From the NCBI GenBank assembly GCA_964422925.1, contig CAYRDC010000002.1:121585-185584 (forward strand): DNA of 64,000 nucleotides, written 5' to 3'. The notes under the pieces were generated by a model. It did no database searches, was not told where the DNA came from, and saw nothing but the letters and a program-made list of their open reading frames with translations. Source of the DNA: CAYRDC01 sp964422925. Its GTDB lineage: Bacteria; Bacteroidota; Bacteroidia; Chitinophagales; S012-47. Shown piece by piece: positions 1 to 9,424 of this stretch; positions within the stretch are counted from its first letter, which is position 1, and every line of letters begins with the position of its first letter. Both the position numbers and the translations under genes were made by a program.

Positions 1-49
1 AAACCAGTGGGAATTTCCCGTGCCGGTTCGACTCCGGCCCTGGGCACCA
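1..49 (+). tRNA. tRNA-Leu, 3' part only
   Basis: The 3' half of a tRNA enters from the left edge. The T arm CCGGTTCGACTCCGGC, the acceptor strand CCTGGGC and an encoded ACCA end at 49 are visible. The long variable arm (GTGGGAATTTCCCGT) is typical of class II tRNAs and best fits tRNA-Leu. The anticodon lies outside the window, so the isoacceptor cannot be read. Ser or Tyr are the alternatives. Confidence 0.85.
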
Positions 50-50
50 G

Positions 51-79
51 GCTCAAACCCAAGGGTTTGGGCTTTTTTT
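51..79 (+). terminator. Rho-independent terminator of the tRNA
   Basis: GCTCAAACCC and GGGTTTGGGC form a ten-pair stem (one G-T pair) with a two-base loop, followed by seven T. It starts one base after the tRNA CCA end and would end that transcript. The convergent gene at 86-826 ends just beyond it. Confidence 0.85.
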
Positions 80-85
80 AGCGGG

Positions 86-826
86 TTACACGGACGGGTT
101 GCGGTATTTTTTCCGGATGGAGGTAAAGCGAAGGTACCACACACCGGAAAAGGCTTCCTTGAATATCCGCATGCTCATCTTGGATTTTCCCTTCAGCCGG
201 TCTATAAACACAATGGGCACTTCCTGGATCCGGAATCCCAGGCGCCAGGCAGCGTATTTCATTTCAATCTGGAAAGCGTAGCCGATAAACCGTACATGGT
301 CGAGATTAATGGTACGCAAAACCTTTGCCTGATAACATACAAACCCTGCTGTGGTGTCGTGCACCGGTATCCAGGTGATGATGCGCACATACAGGCTGGC
401 GAGGTAAGACATCATGATCCGGCTGAACGGCCAGTCTTTCACCTTGCCTCCGCGGCAATACCGGGAACCTACCGCTACATCGGCCCCCTCTTCCCGGCAG
501 GCTTTCATCAGCCGGGGTAAATCCTCCGGATTGTGCGAAAAATCCGCATCCATTTCGAACAAGTAATCGTATCCGTGTTCCAGCCCCCAACGGAACCCGT
601 GGATGTATGCCGTGCCCAGGCCCTGCTTACCGGGGCGGCATTCGAGATGCAGCCGGCCGGAAGTAGCCGCCATCTTCTGACGAACAATTTCCGCGGTGCC
701 GTCCGGTGAATTGTCATCCACTACCAGGATATGAAAATCACCCGGTTGCGCCAGTACGGCATCAATAATATCGCTGATGTTTTCCTTCTCGTTGTAGGTC
801 GGAATAATGACTAGCGGCTTGCTCAA
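86..826 (-). CDS. Polyprenol-phosphate mannose/glucose synthase (GT2, DPM1-like)
   Basis: A GT-A glycosyltransferase of family 2, 246 aa. It opens with the nucleotide-binding strand VIIPTYNEKENI, has VVDDNSPDGT at 35-44 and the metal-binding DAD at 93-95 in the motif EMDADFSHNPEDLP, which is characteristic of DPM1-type dolichyl/polyprenyl-phosphate mannose synthases. No C-terminal membrane segments are present, so it is the soluble single-domain form. It likely transfers a hexose from a nucleotide sugar to a polyprenol phosphate at the inner face of the cytoplasmic membrane for glycan or glycoprotein assembly. The donor sugar cannot be read from sequence. A Bacteroidota -7 element lies upstream at 855-862. 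Confidence 0.88.
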   Translation of the reverse strand: MSKPLVIIPTYNEKENISDIIDAVLAQPGDFHILVVDDNSPDGTAEIVRQKMAATSGRLHLECRPGKQGLGTAYIHGFRWGLEHGYDYLFEMDADFSHNPEDLPRLMKACREEGADVAVGSRYCRGGKVKDWPFSRIMMSYLASLYVRIITWIPVHDTTAGFVCYQAKVLRTINLDHVRFIGYAFQIEMKYAAWRLGFRIQEVPIVFIDRLKGKSKMSMRIFKEAFSGVWYLRFTSIRKKYRNPSV

Positions 827-854
827 GACTGGAAATGTTTATAGAAACTGCCTG

Positions 855-862
855 CAAATATA
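855..862 (-). promoter_or_regulatory. Bacteroidota -7 element TATATTTG
   Basis: On the minus strand TATATTTG matches the Bacteroidota TAnnTTTG core and lies 29-36 bp upstream of the DPM1-like start at 826. No clear TTTG -33 element is found 19-21 bp further up, so this is only half of the expected promoter. Confidence 0.45.
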
Positions 863-892
863 GAATAACAGAATTTTACGAAGTTAAATTCA

Positions 893-1657
893 TCAATTGT
901 GTTTCATGGTCAGCTTGATTTCCTTTAGTTTCAGCTTGGTGTGCTGCATGAAATCACTGCGCATAATCCAGCTGTAATATGTCGGTTCCCTTTCCAGCAC
1001 ATCCCTGACTTTTTCGCCTTTGTGCTTCCCGAAATTGAACACCGGTTCCCCGTTTACGTAAATCATCCGCCTGCCCAGGTCCACGTATTCCACGTCTTTG
1101 GAAATTTCATTCAGGGAATCCACATCGTTCTCAAGTTCCTCGTAGCGGTCGAGTTGGGCCTGAAGCACTTCATAGGTGGCGCGTATGTCTGCCAGGGCCG
1201 AATGGGCATCCGGGAATTCCTTTTCACAATAAAATTTGTAGGCGGCTGTCAGATCCCTTTTTTCCATGGCGGTGAAAATCCGGTACACATCGATCATTCT
1301 CCGGGTTTTCACTTCAAATACCATCCCCACCCGCAGGAATTCTTCCACCAGGAGGGGTATGTCGAACCGGTTGCTGTTGTACCCGGCCAGGTCAGCGTCA
1401 TTCAGGAATTCAAAAATTTCCCGGGCTTTTTCTGAAAAAGTCGGAAAGTCCCTGACCATTTCATTGGTATAGCCGTGAATCCTGGTGGCTTCTTCCGATA
1501 TCGGTACCGTGGGGTTCAGTTTGTATAATTTGCTTTCTTCGCTGTGATCAGGATTGACTTTCAGGATTCCCAGTTCAATAATCCGGTCGGTGGCTACATT
1601 GGTGCCCGTGGATTCAATATCGATAATAGCCAGGGGCTTCTTCAGGTTCAGTTTCAT
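893..1657 (-). CDS. DnaQ-like 3'-5' exonuclease
   Basis: A 254-aa DEDDh exonuclease. The ExoI motif is IIDIESTGTN (D13, E15), ExoII is YNSNRFDIPLL (D99) and ExoIII is AHSALADIRA (H152, D157). The C-terminal 60 residues (FGKHKGEKVRDVL...YYSWIM) form the small domain seen at the end of exodeoxyribonuclease X-type proteins, which is absent from the Pol III epsilon subunit itself. It likely trims single-stranded 3' ends in repair rather than proofreading. It lies 10 bp downstream of the mpl stop on the same strand, so co-transcription is possible. Confidence 0.88.
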   Translation of the reverse strand: MKLNLKKPLAIIDIESTGTNVATDRIIELGILKVNPDHSEESKLYKLNPTVPISEEATRIHGYTNEMVRDFPTFSEKAREIFEFLNDADLAGYNSNRFDIPLLVEEFLRVGMVFEVKTRRMIDVYRIFTAMEKRDLTAAYKFYCEKEFPDAHSALADIRATYEVLQAQLDRYEELENDVDSLNEISKDVEYVDLGRRMIYVNGEPVFNFGKHKGEKVRDVLEREPTYYSWIMRSDFMQHTKLKLKEIKLTMKHN

Positions 1658-1667
1658 AAAAAGGGCT

Positions 1668-3023
1668 TCAGTTTGAGGTCACAAAGTTAGCGATTTCATC
1701 TATGGCAAGACCGCCAAAATTGCCGGAGCTCATCAACAGGAGGTTATGCTCCTGCCAGTCAAGGTTTTGCAAATAGTAGCGCAAGGCCTCTGCGTCATCG
1801 AATACCTGCAGCTCATCATACCCGAAGGCCGAACGGATATCCGCTGGGGAAAGGCTTAACTTTTTCAGCGATAACGCGTGCGGGTTGTAATAGACGATCC
1901 GGTGGGTGGCGCCTTTCATAATACCTTTATACTGTGGCAGGAAGTCTTTGTTCAGGCTGCTGTAAGTATGCAGTTCCAGTACTGCGGTGAGCTTTCTGTC
2001 CGGATATTTTTCTTTTACGGCTGCTATGGTAGCTTTTACCTTGGAAGGAGCATGCGCGAAATCCAGGTACACCGCTGCGTTGTCGTTTTCGGCCAGGGTT
2101 TCCAGCCTTTTACCGGCTCCCGGAAAATCCGACAACGCGGTTAAAAATGCTTCCGGATGGATGCCCAGTTTCCCGGCCAGGGCCAGGGCCGCGCCCAGGT
2201 TTTCCATATTGTGCCTCCCGAAAACATGCATGGGAAAAGCTTTGCCGTGGTATGGCACCACGAATTGTCCGTTCACCACCTGGTAGTTCAGGGGGCCGTA
2301 GGGGATACGGTTCAGATGCCGGGCTTCTTCTGCCAGCCGGGCCACTTCCGGGTCGGATTTGTTGTATACCAGGTATCCTCCGGGTTCGCATCGGGTGAGA
2401 AAATCCCGGAAGGCCTGCAGATAGTTTTCAAAGGTCGGAAAGACATTGTAATGGTCCCACGCAATGCCGGTCAGGACGATATAGCGGGGTTTGTAATGCA
2501 AAAATTTAGGGCGCGGATCAAGCGGGGAGCTCAGGTATTCGTCACCTTCGAAGACAGCCAACCAGGCTTCCGGGTGGAACATTACCTGCAGGTCAAAACC
2601 CCGGATGGCTGACCCGACCAGGTAGCTCACAGGTATACCCTCCGCGCGCAGACCGTACAGCAACATCGCGGTAATGGTTGTTTTCCCATGGCTGCCGGCA
2701 ATCACCGCCCTGGGGATGTCCCGGGTTTCGCGGTACACGAATTCAGGAAAACTGTACACCGGAATGCCCAGCCTGAGCGCCCTGGCCAGCTCCGGATTGT
2801 CTTTTCGCGCGTGCATGCCCAGAATGACGGCATCCAGTGATTTCGTAACTTTTCCGGGGTACCAGCCCGTATGAGGGGGCAGCAAACCTTCACTTTGCAG
2901 GTTTTTCCGGGCCGGATTGAAAATTTCATCGTCAGACCCGGTAACAACGTAACCCTGCTTTTTCAATGCGATGGCCAGGTTGTGCATAACGGATCCGCCT
3001 ATGGCAATAAAATGAATGCGCAT
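1668..3023 (-). CDS. mpl: UDP-MurNAc:L-Ala-gamma-D-Glu-meso-DAP ligase
   Basis: A Mur ligase family enzyme of the recycling type Mpl. It reattaches the murein tripeptide to UDP-MurNAc in the cytoplasm. The N-terminal Rossmann motif HFIAIGGSVMHNLA, the ATP loop GSHGKTTITAML and the C-terminal DFAHAPSKV motif are all visible. The length of about 451 aa and the GGSVMHNLA start are typical of Mpl rather than MurC. The reading frame opens five codons earlier at a TTG, but ATG at 3023 directly precedes the conserved MRIHFIAIGG start, so I use that. Confidence 0.9.
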   Translation of the reverse strand: MRIHFIAIGGSVMHNLAIALKKQGYVVTGSDDEIFNPARKNLQSEGLLPPHTGWYPGKVTKSLDAVILGMHARKDNPELARALRLGIPVYSFPEFVYRETRDIPRAVIAGSHGKTTITAMLLYGLRAEGIPVSYLVGSAIRGFDLQVMFHPEAWLAVFEGDEYLSSPLDPRPKFLHYKPRYIVLTGIAWDHYNVFPTFENYLQAFRDFLTRCEPGGYLVYNKSDPEVARLAEEARHLNRIPYGPLNYQVVNGQFVVPYHGKAFPMHVFGRHNMENLGAALALAGKLGIHPEAFLTALSDFPGAGKRLETLAENDNAAVYLDFAHAPSKVKATIAAVKEKYPDRKLTAVLELHTYSSLNKDFLPQYKGIMKGATHRIVYYNPHALSLKKLSLSPADIRSAFGYDELQVFDDAEALRYYLQNLDWQEHNLLLMSSGNFGGLAIDEIANFVTSN

Positions 3024-3072
3024 ACAGTTATAATTCAAAATTTGGAGTAAATTTGTGAATTCAGATTCTATT

Positions 3073-3237
3073 ATGAAGCCTCAATCTGCTATGAAAAAAC
3101 GCGTCAAGAAAGCCCTGGGATTACTGGCTGTTATGGTATTGCTTACCGGATTGTTTTCTTCCTGTAAATCACAAGACCAATACGGTTGTCCCGGTAAAAT
3201 TACCAAAGCCCGGCCTGCCGCAGAGCACAGCATTTAA
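3073..3237 (+). CDS. Small lipoprotein
   Basis: A very short protein (54 aa from this ATG, 48 aa from the in-frame ATG at 3091). It has a basic start (KKRVKKA), a hydrophobic stretch (LGLLAVMVLLTGLF) and a lipobox ending SSC followed by KS, a usual signal-peptidase II site in Bacteroidota. The mature part has only about 25 residues with a GCPG motif. It is divergent from mpl. Function unknown. ATG 3091 gives the best signal peptide and may be the true start. Confidence 0.7.
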   Translation: MKPQSAMKKRVKKALGLLAVMVLLTGLFSSCKSQDQYGCPGKITKARPAAEHSI

Positions 3238-3254
3238 CATTTTGCCTTTGGTTT

Positions 3255-3662
3255 TCATCCCTTCCAGATGAAACGGATCTCCTGTTTGATATCCGGGTGA
3301 AGGCTTTTGGCTACCGGGCAATTCAAAGCTGCCTGTTCCAGTATTTTCTTTTCTTTTTCATTGGTGACATTACGCATATGAACATGGATGCGAATGGTGG
3401 AAATTCGCCTGGGGTTGGAAACCATGATTTTTTCCACCTCTGCGTAAGACTCACGGATATCCAGGTTCATATCCCTGGCCTTGATGCCCATAATGGTCAG
3501 TAAACAGCAGGCCAGGGAAGTAGCAGCCAGGTCCGTTGGTGAAAAGTTTTCCCCCTTACCCCGGTTATCCGGTGGCGCATCGGTTTCAATCCGGGTGCCT
3601 GAACGGGAATGAATGGCGGAAGTATGCAAATCTCCCGTGTAGGTTACAATGGATATTGGCAT
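3255..3662 (-). CDS. OsmC/Ohr family protein
   Basis: A 135-aa OsmC-fold protein. It has the family's FSPTDLAATSLACCLLTIM helix with the conserved cysteine pair region (CC) and the second conserved cysteine in ALNCPVAKSLHPD. Such proteins reduce organic hydroperoxides in the cytoplasm. This branch (YhfA/OsmC-like, with GENFSPTDL) is less well defined than Ohr, so the substrate is open. It converges with the small lipoprotein gene, whose stop is 18 bp away. Confidence 0.88.
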   Translation of the reverse strand: MPISIVTYTGDLHTSAIHSRSGTRIETDAPPDNRGKGENFSPTDLAATSLACCLLTIMGIKARDMNLDIRESYAEVEKIMVSNPRRISTIRIHVHMRNVTNEKEKKILEQAALNCPVAKSLHPDIKQEIRFIWKG

Positions 3663-3785
3663 CTCGCAATGGTTTTTGACAATGGTAAAAAATCTTTTTT
3701 CAAGGATTTGCGTTTTACGGTTTAAGCATACATGCTTTGCTGCCTGAAATAAAAATAGTATTTTAACCTTTTGTAAAAAACCGTT

Positions 3786-4571
3786 GTGACAACAAGGAAT
3801 TTGATAAAAGCCATATTTACCATTCCGGTTCTGCTGTCATTTCTGAACCTGCCGGCTCAAAGCACTGATAAAAACAGCAATACCGTCAGCTTGATTTATA
3901 CCCATGAAATCAGTTTCGGGGCATCGCTGAACACTTCCGGTCTTTCGGTTTTTGTCAATAAAACCAAGACCCTTAACATGAACACCAAACGGTTTTACCA
4001 AATCGAGCTGGCCGGTCTGAATCATCCCAAGGAATACAAGCAGCGAAATGACTACGTAATCGGCCCTAACGGTTATACACCAAAACCTTTTGTTTTCGGT
4101 AAAAAAAATTCATTCCTGGCCCTGCATGCCGGCCTGGGTAAAAAGATTTTGCTGGGCGATAAAGCTGAAAAAAGCGGGGTGGAGGTCAATTGGGTTTACA
4201 TGTACGGCATTTCTCTTGGCTTGCTGAAGCCGTATTACCTCGATTTGATTTACCCGGTGGACGGCATCCGGTTTGAAATCCGGACGGAGAAGTATTCTGC
4301 TGGCAACGCCCAGCGTTTTTTAAACCCGCAATATATCTTCGGCTCCTCGGGTTTCGCCCCTGGCCTGAGGGAAATCAAGCTGATTCCGGGCATTCATGCC
4401 AAGACGGGCCTCAATTTTGACTGGGCCAGTTATAACGACTTTGTCAAATCGCTGGAAATAGGTGTTACCGCTGATGTGTATTACAGGAAAATTCCCATTA
4501 TGATCCTCGAAGACAACAGGCCCTATTTCCTTGCCATGTATTTGAGCCTGCAGTTCGGTAAAAAATGGTAA
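3786..4571 (+). CDS. Exported protein of unknown function, beta-rich
   Basis: A 261-aa protein with a GTG start at 3786, a signal peptide (LIKAIFTIPVLLSFLNLPAQS) and a body of alternating aromatic and polar residues ending in YLSLQFGKKW. A terminal aromatic or tryptophan is common in outer-membrane barrels. I recognise no family beyond that. It lies 22 bp upstream of lipA on the same strand. No partner gene suggests a role. Confidence 0.7.
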   Translation: MTTRNLIKAIFTIPVLLSFLNLPAQSTDKNSNTVSLIYTHEISFGASLNTSGLSVFVNKTKTLNMNTKRFYQIELAGLNHPKEYKQRNDYVIGPNGYTPKPFVFGKKNSFLALHAGLGKKILLGDKAEKSGVEVNWVYMYGISLGLLKPYYLDLIYPVDGIRFEIRTEKYSAGNAQRFLNPQYIFGSSGFAPGLREIKLIPGIHAKTGLNFDWASYNDFVKSLEIGVTADVYYRKIPIMILEDNRPYFLAMYLSLQFGKKW

Positions 4572-4593
4572 GTTAGCGCAAATTTTACAGCAG

Positions 4594-5463
4594 ATGCCCG
4601 TCCCGTCAACTCCGCGTACCGGAAGAAAACCTAAACCGGACTGGTTGCGTGTTAAACTGCCCACCGGAAAGAACTACCGTAATGTACGGCAAATCGTAGA
4701 TGCTCATAAGCTGCATACCATTTGCCAAAGCGGCAATTGCCCGAATATGGGGGAATGCTGGGGAGCCGGAACCGCTACCTTTATGATTCTGGGAAATATA
4801 TGTACCCGGTCCTGTTCTTTTTGTGCCGTGGCCACTGGCCGGCCGCAGCCGCCCGACTGGGATGAACCGCACAGGGTGGCCGAGGCCATTCGTCTGATGA
4901 AAGTGAAGCATGCAGTGCTCACATCTGTCGACCGGGATGACCTAAAGGATGGCGGCTCCACCATTTGGGCCATGACGGTGGAGGCGATCCGTGAGATAAA
5001 CCCGGGTACCACCCTGGAAACCCTGATCCCCGATTTCAAGGGAAACCGGGATAACCTGCAACGGGTGCTGGATACCCGGCCGGAAGTGGTTTCCCACAAT
5101 ATAGAAACCGTCAGGCGGCTAACCCGCCTGATCCGCCCGCAGGCTAAATATGAAAGAAGCCTGGAAGTGCTTTCCTTTATAAAAACCAATGGATTAACCA
5201 CCAAATCGGGCATTATGCTCGGGCTCGGAGAAACCGAAAATGAGATTCTGGAAACTATGAAAGACCTGGCAGAGGCCGGTGTGGATGTGCTGACTATCGG
5301 GCAATACCTTCAACCCACGCGGATCCACGCGGAAGTAATGGAATTTATCACCCCGGAGCAATTCTATTACTACCGGGAAGCCGGCCTGGAAATGGGATTC
5401 CGGATCGTGGAAAGCTCACCGCTTGTGCGTTCTTCTTACCATGCCGAGAAACACGTATTGTAA
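4594..5463 (+). CDS. lipA: Lipoyl synthase
   Basis: A radical-SAM enzyme that inserts two sulfurs into protein-bound octanoyl groups. The auxiliary cluster motif C44-x4-C49-x5-C55 and the radical-SAM motif C70-x3-C74-x2-C77 are both intact. The C-terminal RSSYHA that supplies the conserved cluster-ligating serine is present. At 289 aa it has the usual length. Start ATG 4594 gives a short, normal N-terminus. The octanoyltransferase lipB is not adjacent. Confidence 0.97.
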   Translation: MPVPSTPRTGRKPKPDWLRVKLPTGKNYRNVRQIVDAHKLHTICQSGNCPNMGECWGAGTATFMILGNICTRSCSFCAVATGRPQPPDWDEPHRVAEAIRLMKVKHAVLTSVDRDDLKDGGSTIWAMTVEAIREINPGTTLETLIPDFKGNRDNLQRVLDTRPEVVSHNIETVRRLTRLIRPQAKYERSLEVLSFIKTNGLTTKSGIMLGLGETENEILETMKDLAEAGVDVLTIGQYLQPTRIHAEVMEFITPEQFYYYREAGLEMGFRIVESSPLVRSSYHAEKHVL

Positions 5464-5558
5464 CAGCATTGTAAAAGATATTTCCGGCCCGGGAAGTTTA
5501 TGCGATTTTTAGTTATTTTGTTACCGATTTTTCACCCCAGTGTAAAAAGCAATTCAGG

Positions 5559-8375
5559 ATGAAGAAACCACTTACCCTTTCTGCCGGCATTACCGGTTTG
5601 TTTATGCTCGGCCTTGCGGTTGTACTTTCGGGAACCTGGAAGGTACAGCGAATGAATACATCCCTGCTGGATGTTCCCGGCATTCAGGCCATAGCGCATG
5701 AAGAAGAGGGAGGCGCTAATGAATATGCCGCCTGGCTTCATGAGATGCGGGCTGATCCCATAACCGGGGAAATTCCCCTGGCTGATGTATTGCGTGGCCG
5801 GGAAGATGCTTACCGGCTCCTGGCCAACAGCGGCCGCAGGGGCAACCTGAACCTGCAATGGGAATTTATGGGCCCCAACAATGTCGGTGGCCGTACCCGC
5901 GCCATTTTGATTGACCGGGACAATCCGGTTACCATGTTTGCCGGTGGGGTAAGCGGAGGACTGTGGATTTCCCACAACAATGGCAACAGCTGGGAACCTT
6001 ACACCGGGGACGATACCCTGGCCGGGCTGGGCGTAGTTTCCATGACACAGGCCGCCAATGGCGATATCTATGTGGGAACCGGTGAACGCCTTATCAATGC
6101 CGGAACCACTGAAGCTTCCTGGGGTTTCCTCGGTGAAGGAATATGGAAAAGCACCGATCACGGCAATACCTTTGTGCACCTGGCGGCTACCAAACCTTCA
6201 GGTAATCATAACTCCAGTTCCATAGATTGGACCACTGTCAACGTTCTGGCGGCCCATCCGACCAATCCGGATGTGATCCTGGCCGGAACCTACCGGGGGG
6301 TTTACCGCACGACCGATGGCGGGGCTACCTGGTCAAAAATGGGGTCCGGTGCCATGCTGGTGGGCAATATCCAGGATATTAAAATTGCCAGTGACGGAAC
6401 TACCTATGTCTGCGCGGGCAGCAGTTATTACCGCGGCAACGTGGACGATCCGTCCAGCTTCGAAAGCCGGATGTCGAAAGGCGGTTTTCCTTCTTCCGGG
6501 CTGCGCAGGATTATGTTTGCCCCGGCTCCCTCTGACCCGGCTTATGTGTATTGTATAGCCTGCGACAATGCCGGTCAGACGGTAGCCCTCCTGCAATCCA
6601 CTGATGGCGGGTTGAACTGGACTTCCATTGCCCCCACTTCTTTGCCTTCCAATTTCTTTAATCCATCCGGAAACCAGGGTTGGTATGATCTGGAAATTGC
6701 CGTCAACCCGGACGATAAGGAAAGAGTATATGTAGGAGGCCAGTTATCCATTTACGAATGGACCGCTACCGATGGTTGGTATCCGATTTCCAACTGGTTT
6801 TCATCACCGGCCAGCGATCCGCAGTATATCCATGCCGACCATCACGAAATCGTATTTCATCCAAACAATGGCAACATAATGTACCTGGGGACGGATGGCG
6901 GTATTTTCAGAACCCAAAACGCTAAAGCCAATTATCCGAACCTGCCGGTTTTCCAGCAATTGAACAAAGGATACGGGGTCACCCAGTTCTATTCAATCTC
7001 TGCCGGACTTGATGGTACGGTAATGGGCGGGTCGCAGGATAACGGAACCATTTACGTGGATTTCAGCGGCAACACCTTACAGCAGGGCCGTCATGTCGGT
7101 GGCGGTGACGGTGGATTTACCGATATTTCCAAAACCAATCCCGATGCATTGTTCTTTGCTTCCCAGGAAGGGAGTTTAAGGCGTTCCTCGAACAGTGGAC
7201 ACAGCAGTAATGCTTATTACGACAGCCATATTGACGATCCGCAGGACAATGATTTTGCTCCGGATTGCGGGGCCCCGTTCATTACGCCTTTCCGGCTTTG
7301 GGAACAAACCGATACTTCCAGTTCCGAATATGGAACAGGAATTATGTATCTGGCCACCTATTGCGGGCTCTGGGCCGCGGTTGACGCGCTCAATTTCGGG
7401 GATAACCCCACGTGGTTCCAGATTGCCAAAAATGCCAATGGCCTGACCGGCATCATATCCTATATTGAAGTGACTCCTGATGGAGATATCGTATATGCCG
7501 GAACAAAAAACGGTTATCTGTACCGGATTGATGGTTTATCAGGTGTTACCTGGGAATACAATGATAACGGCACCCCGGCTGATCCTTCGGATGATTTCTT
7601 TGATCCGGACAGTGCCGGCATCCACGTTACGCGGATTGCTTCCTTCGGGCGGTACATAACCTGCATTGCAGCCGATAAATCCGATCCGAACCATGTAGTG
7701 GTAAGCCTTGGAAATTACGGTACTTCCAACTTTATTTACCGGTCAACCACCGCGGCTACCGATTCAACGGCCAACGGAACCGGGAGCTTTACCAGTATCC
7801 AGGGCAGCGGGTCGAATGCCCTGCCGCGGATGCCGGTGTATAGCTGCCTGATTGATAAATATTCCGGGGCCATCCTGGCAGGAACCGAACTGGGCATTTA
7901 CTCAACGACCAACAACGGAACCAGCTGGGCGCCCGAAAGCGCGGGGATGCCCTTCGCTGCTACCTTCCAGCTCCGCGAAGAAATGATCGAAAAGCTGGAC
8001 GGCTCCTGTTACGTGATTTACGCGGGCACCCACGGAAGGGGCTTCTACCGCACCACCACCCTGACCCCGGCTTCGTGCAACACAGCCGTGGGCATTGCGG
8101 ACAACCCAGTAATCCGGCTGCAAAACCTGGCCATTTACCCGAACCCCGTCCAGGATATGGCCTATATTGATATCACACTCGATAAACCGGGTTCCGCGCA
8201 ACTGCTGGTTTTTGACCTGCAGGGGAAGAAAGTGCTGCACAAAGATCTGGGATACCTGGACAGCGGTACCAATAATACCCTGTTTTCAGTCAGCAACCTC
8301 GCCAATGGGACCTATATCCTGCTGGTTCGGATGGAAGATTACCAGAAGAGCCTTAAATTTGTGGTGCAGCGGTAA
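5559..8375 (+). CDS. Secreted BNR/Asp-box beta-propeller protein with T9SS sorting domain
   Basis: A 938-aa exported protein. An N-terminal hydrophobic segment (residues 7-25) is followed by repeated Asp-box/BNR blades (STDHGNTF, TTDGGATW, STDGGLNW, TTNNGTSW), the fold of sortilin-type and sialidase-like propellers. The last 80 residues are a type A T9SS sorting domain (NLAIYPNPVQDMAYI ... SLKFVVQR), so it should be secreted through the outer membrane and anchored or released. No catalytic residues for a glycosidase can be pointed to, and a binding or structural role is equally likely. A good terminator follows at 8405-8431. Confidence 0.9.
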   Translation: MKKPLTLSAGITGLFMLGLAVVLSGTWKVQRMNTSLLDVPGIQAIAHEEEGGANEYAAWLHEMRADPITGEIPLADVLRGREDAYRLLANSGRRGNLNLQWEFMGPNNVGGRTRAILIDRDNPVTMFAGGVSGGLWISHNNGNSWEPYTGDDTLAGLGVVSMTQAANGDIYVGTGERLINAGTTEASWGFLGEGIWKSTDHGNTFVHLAATKPSGNHNSSSIDWTTVNVLAAHPTNPDVILAGTYRGVYRTTDGGATWSKMGSGAMLVGNIQDIKIASDGTTYVCAGSSYYRGNVDDPSSFESRMSKGGFPSSGLRRIMFAPAPSDPAYVYCIACDNAGQTVALLQSTDGGLNWTSIAPTSLPSNFFNPSGNQGWYDLEIAVNPDDKERVYVGGQLSIYEWTATDGWYPISNWFSSPASDPQYIHADHHEIVFHPNNGNIMYLGTDGGIFRTQNAKANYPNLPVFQQLNKGYGVTQFYSISAGLDGTVMGGSQDNGTIYVDFSGNTLQQGRHVGGGDGGFTDISKTNPDALFFASQEGSLRRSSNSGHSSNAYYDSHIDDPQDNDFAPDCGAPFITPFRLWEQTDTSSSEYGTGIMYLATYCGLWAAVDALNFGDNPTWFQIAKNANGLTGIISYIEVTPDGDIVYAGTKNGYLYRIDGLSGVTWEYNDNGTPADPSDDFFDPDSAGIHVTRIASFGRYITCIAADKSDPNHVVVSLGNYGTSNFIYRSTTAATDSTANGTGSFTSIQGSGSNALPRMPVYSCLIDKYSGAILAGTELGIYSTTNNGTSWAPESAGMPFAATFQLREEMIEKLDGSCYVIYAGTHGRGFYRTTTLTPASCNTAVGIADNPVIRLQNLAIYPNPVQDMAYIDITLDKPGSAQLLVFDLQGKKVLHKDLGYLDSGTNNTLFSVSNLANGTYILLVRMEDYQKSLKFVVQR

Positions 8376-8404
8376 TGGCTTACCGGGATAAGCAAATGAT
8401 AACG

Positions 8405-8431
8405 GCCCCGCACTGAAGCGGGGCTTTTTTT
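8405..8431 (+). terminator. Rho-independent terminator
   Basis: GCCCCGC (8405-8411) pairs with GCGGGGC (8418-8424) around a six-base loop and is followed by seven T. It is placed 30 bp after the stop of the Asp-box protein. Confidence 0.9.
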
Positions 8432-8952
8432 ACCCGGTATTAAAGCTTGTCGTCAATCCTCCGCCTTTGGCGGACAGGTGGGGCTGATCGGGGTTTTCTG
8501 TTTTGAAGAATGAGGCGTGAAGAATTGATACGGGCGGAGACTAAACCTGTTTTTTTTTGTAGTCCTGGTCCGTAGTTCCCTGGACGTGTCAAAGGCAAGC
8601 ATTGAAGGGCCGAAGTTGAAAACTTCCGGATAGCAGGGGTTCAGCCTTCGTTCTGCAGTGAGCAGGACTCCGGCTGATGAAACTGGTTTATGTTTAGCGA
8701 AGCGTAACTTAAACCTAAGTATAAAAAATTATTGTACATAACGATTGCGGTATGTTGTCAGGCATTGAGCTGGCGGGGTATGGGCGCCTGAGAAGTATTT
8801 TTCCCCCGCTAGCATCTGCTAAACCTGCAAGGGTTCCATAACCTTGCAGGCTTGCTTCCAAAGTTACCGGCCGGGAATGCGGCTGAGGCCGGATCTTTTT
8901 ATGGCTTATTTCTCTCGTCTGCCGAAGCTTCAGCGAAGGCAGACTTTTCCGC

Positions 8953-8975
8953 GGCTTAAGTTGCAAACTTAAGCC
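8953..8975. repeat. CTTAAG-core palindrome, copy 1
   Basis: Perfect ten-base arms GGCTTAAGTT and AACTTAAGCC around GCA. A related palindrome lies at 9257-9285 and a partial relative (AACTTAAACCTAAGT) near 8707-8721. The arms resemble a small family of REP-like intergenic elements. Confidence 0.6.
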
Positions 8976-9256
8976 AGAGTGAGGCAACGGCAAGGGGCGG
9001 GAATTAGCCGTCCAACTTTTTCAGCAGTCGGGTTACCCGTTTGCTGAATAACAGCAAATACCTGTTTTCATTTCAAGGGTCAACCACGAAGACCAACAAA
9101 ACTCACCCACTATGCCGAAAGCATCAAACATTTGTAGCCAATGCCGTTCAAAGTAAAACACGACACCGAAGGGGTTGTATGGCACCACACGGACGTGGCA
9201 GCAGGCTAAGCTGGGAGCGGGCAAGGATTCATCAAGTAGCAAACTTGATTTTACCT

Positions 9257-9285
9257 TCAGGCTTAAGTTACAAACCTAAGCCTGA
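9257..9285. repeat. CTTAAG-core palindrome, copy 2
   Basis: Thirteen-base arms TCAGGCTTAAGTT and AACCTAAGCCTGA around ACA, with one mismatch. It shares the GGCTTAAGTT core with the copy at 8953-8975. Confidence 0.6.
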
Positions 9286-9424
9286 GGTAGTTTGTATTCT
9301 CCCCTCCTCCAGCGGAGGGGAGAAAAGATCACTGAACAGATGTTTTTCTGAAGGAGAGTGTATAATGTAAAACCCGCTGGCCATCATTTCTTTTGGGCAC
9401 TGCCGCCATGAAATTCCCGGTACT

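Larger units (their letters stand above)
8432..9424. other. Non-coding stretch rich in palindromes
   Basis: About 1 kb without a credible gene on either strand. The few open frames are short, with no family-like sequence. It holds several unrelated inverted repeats: CCTGCAAGG/CCTTGCAGG arms (8824-8850), GTCTGCC/GGCAGAC arms (8917-8944), two related CTTAAG palindromes (entered separately) and a CCCCTCC/GGAGGGG hairpin near 9301-9318. This looks like intergenic repeat debris. Confidence 0.6.

Noticed and set aside
9041..9370. Plus-strand 109-codon open frame in the palindrome-rich region
   Set aside because: It crosses two inverted repeats and reads as low-quality sequence rich in Arg, Ser and His with no motif.
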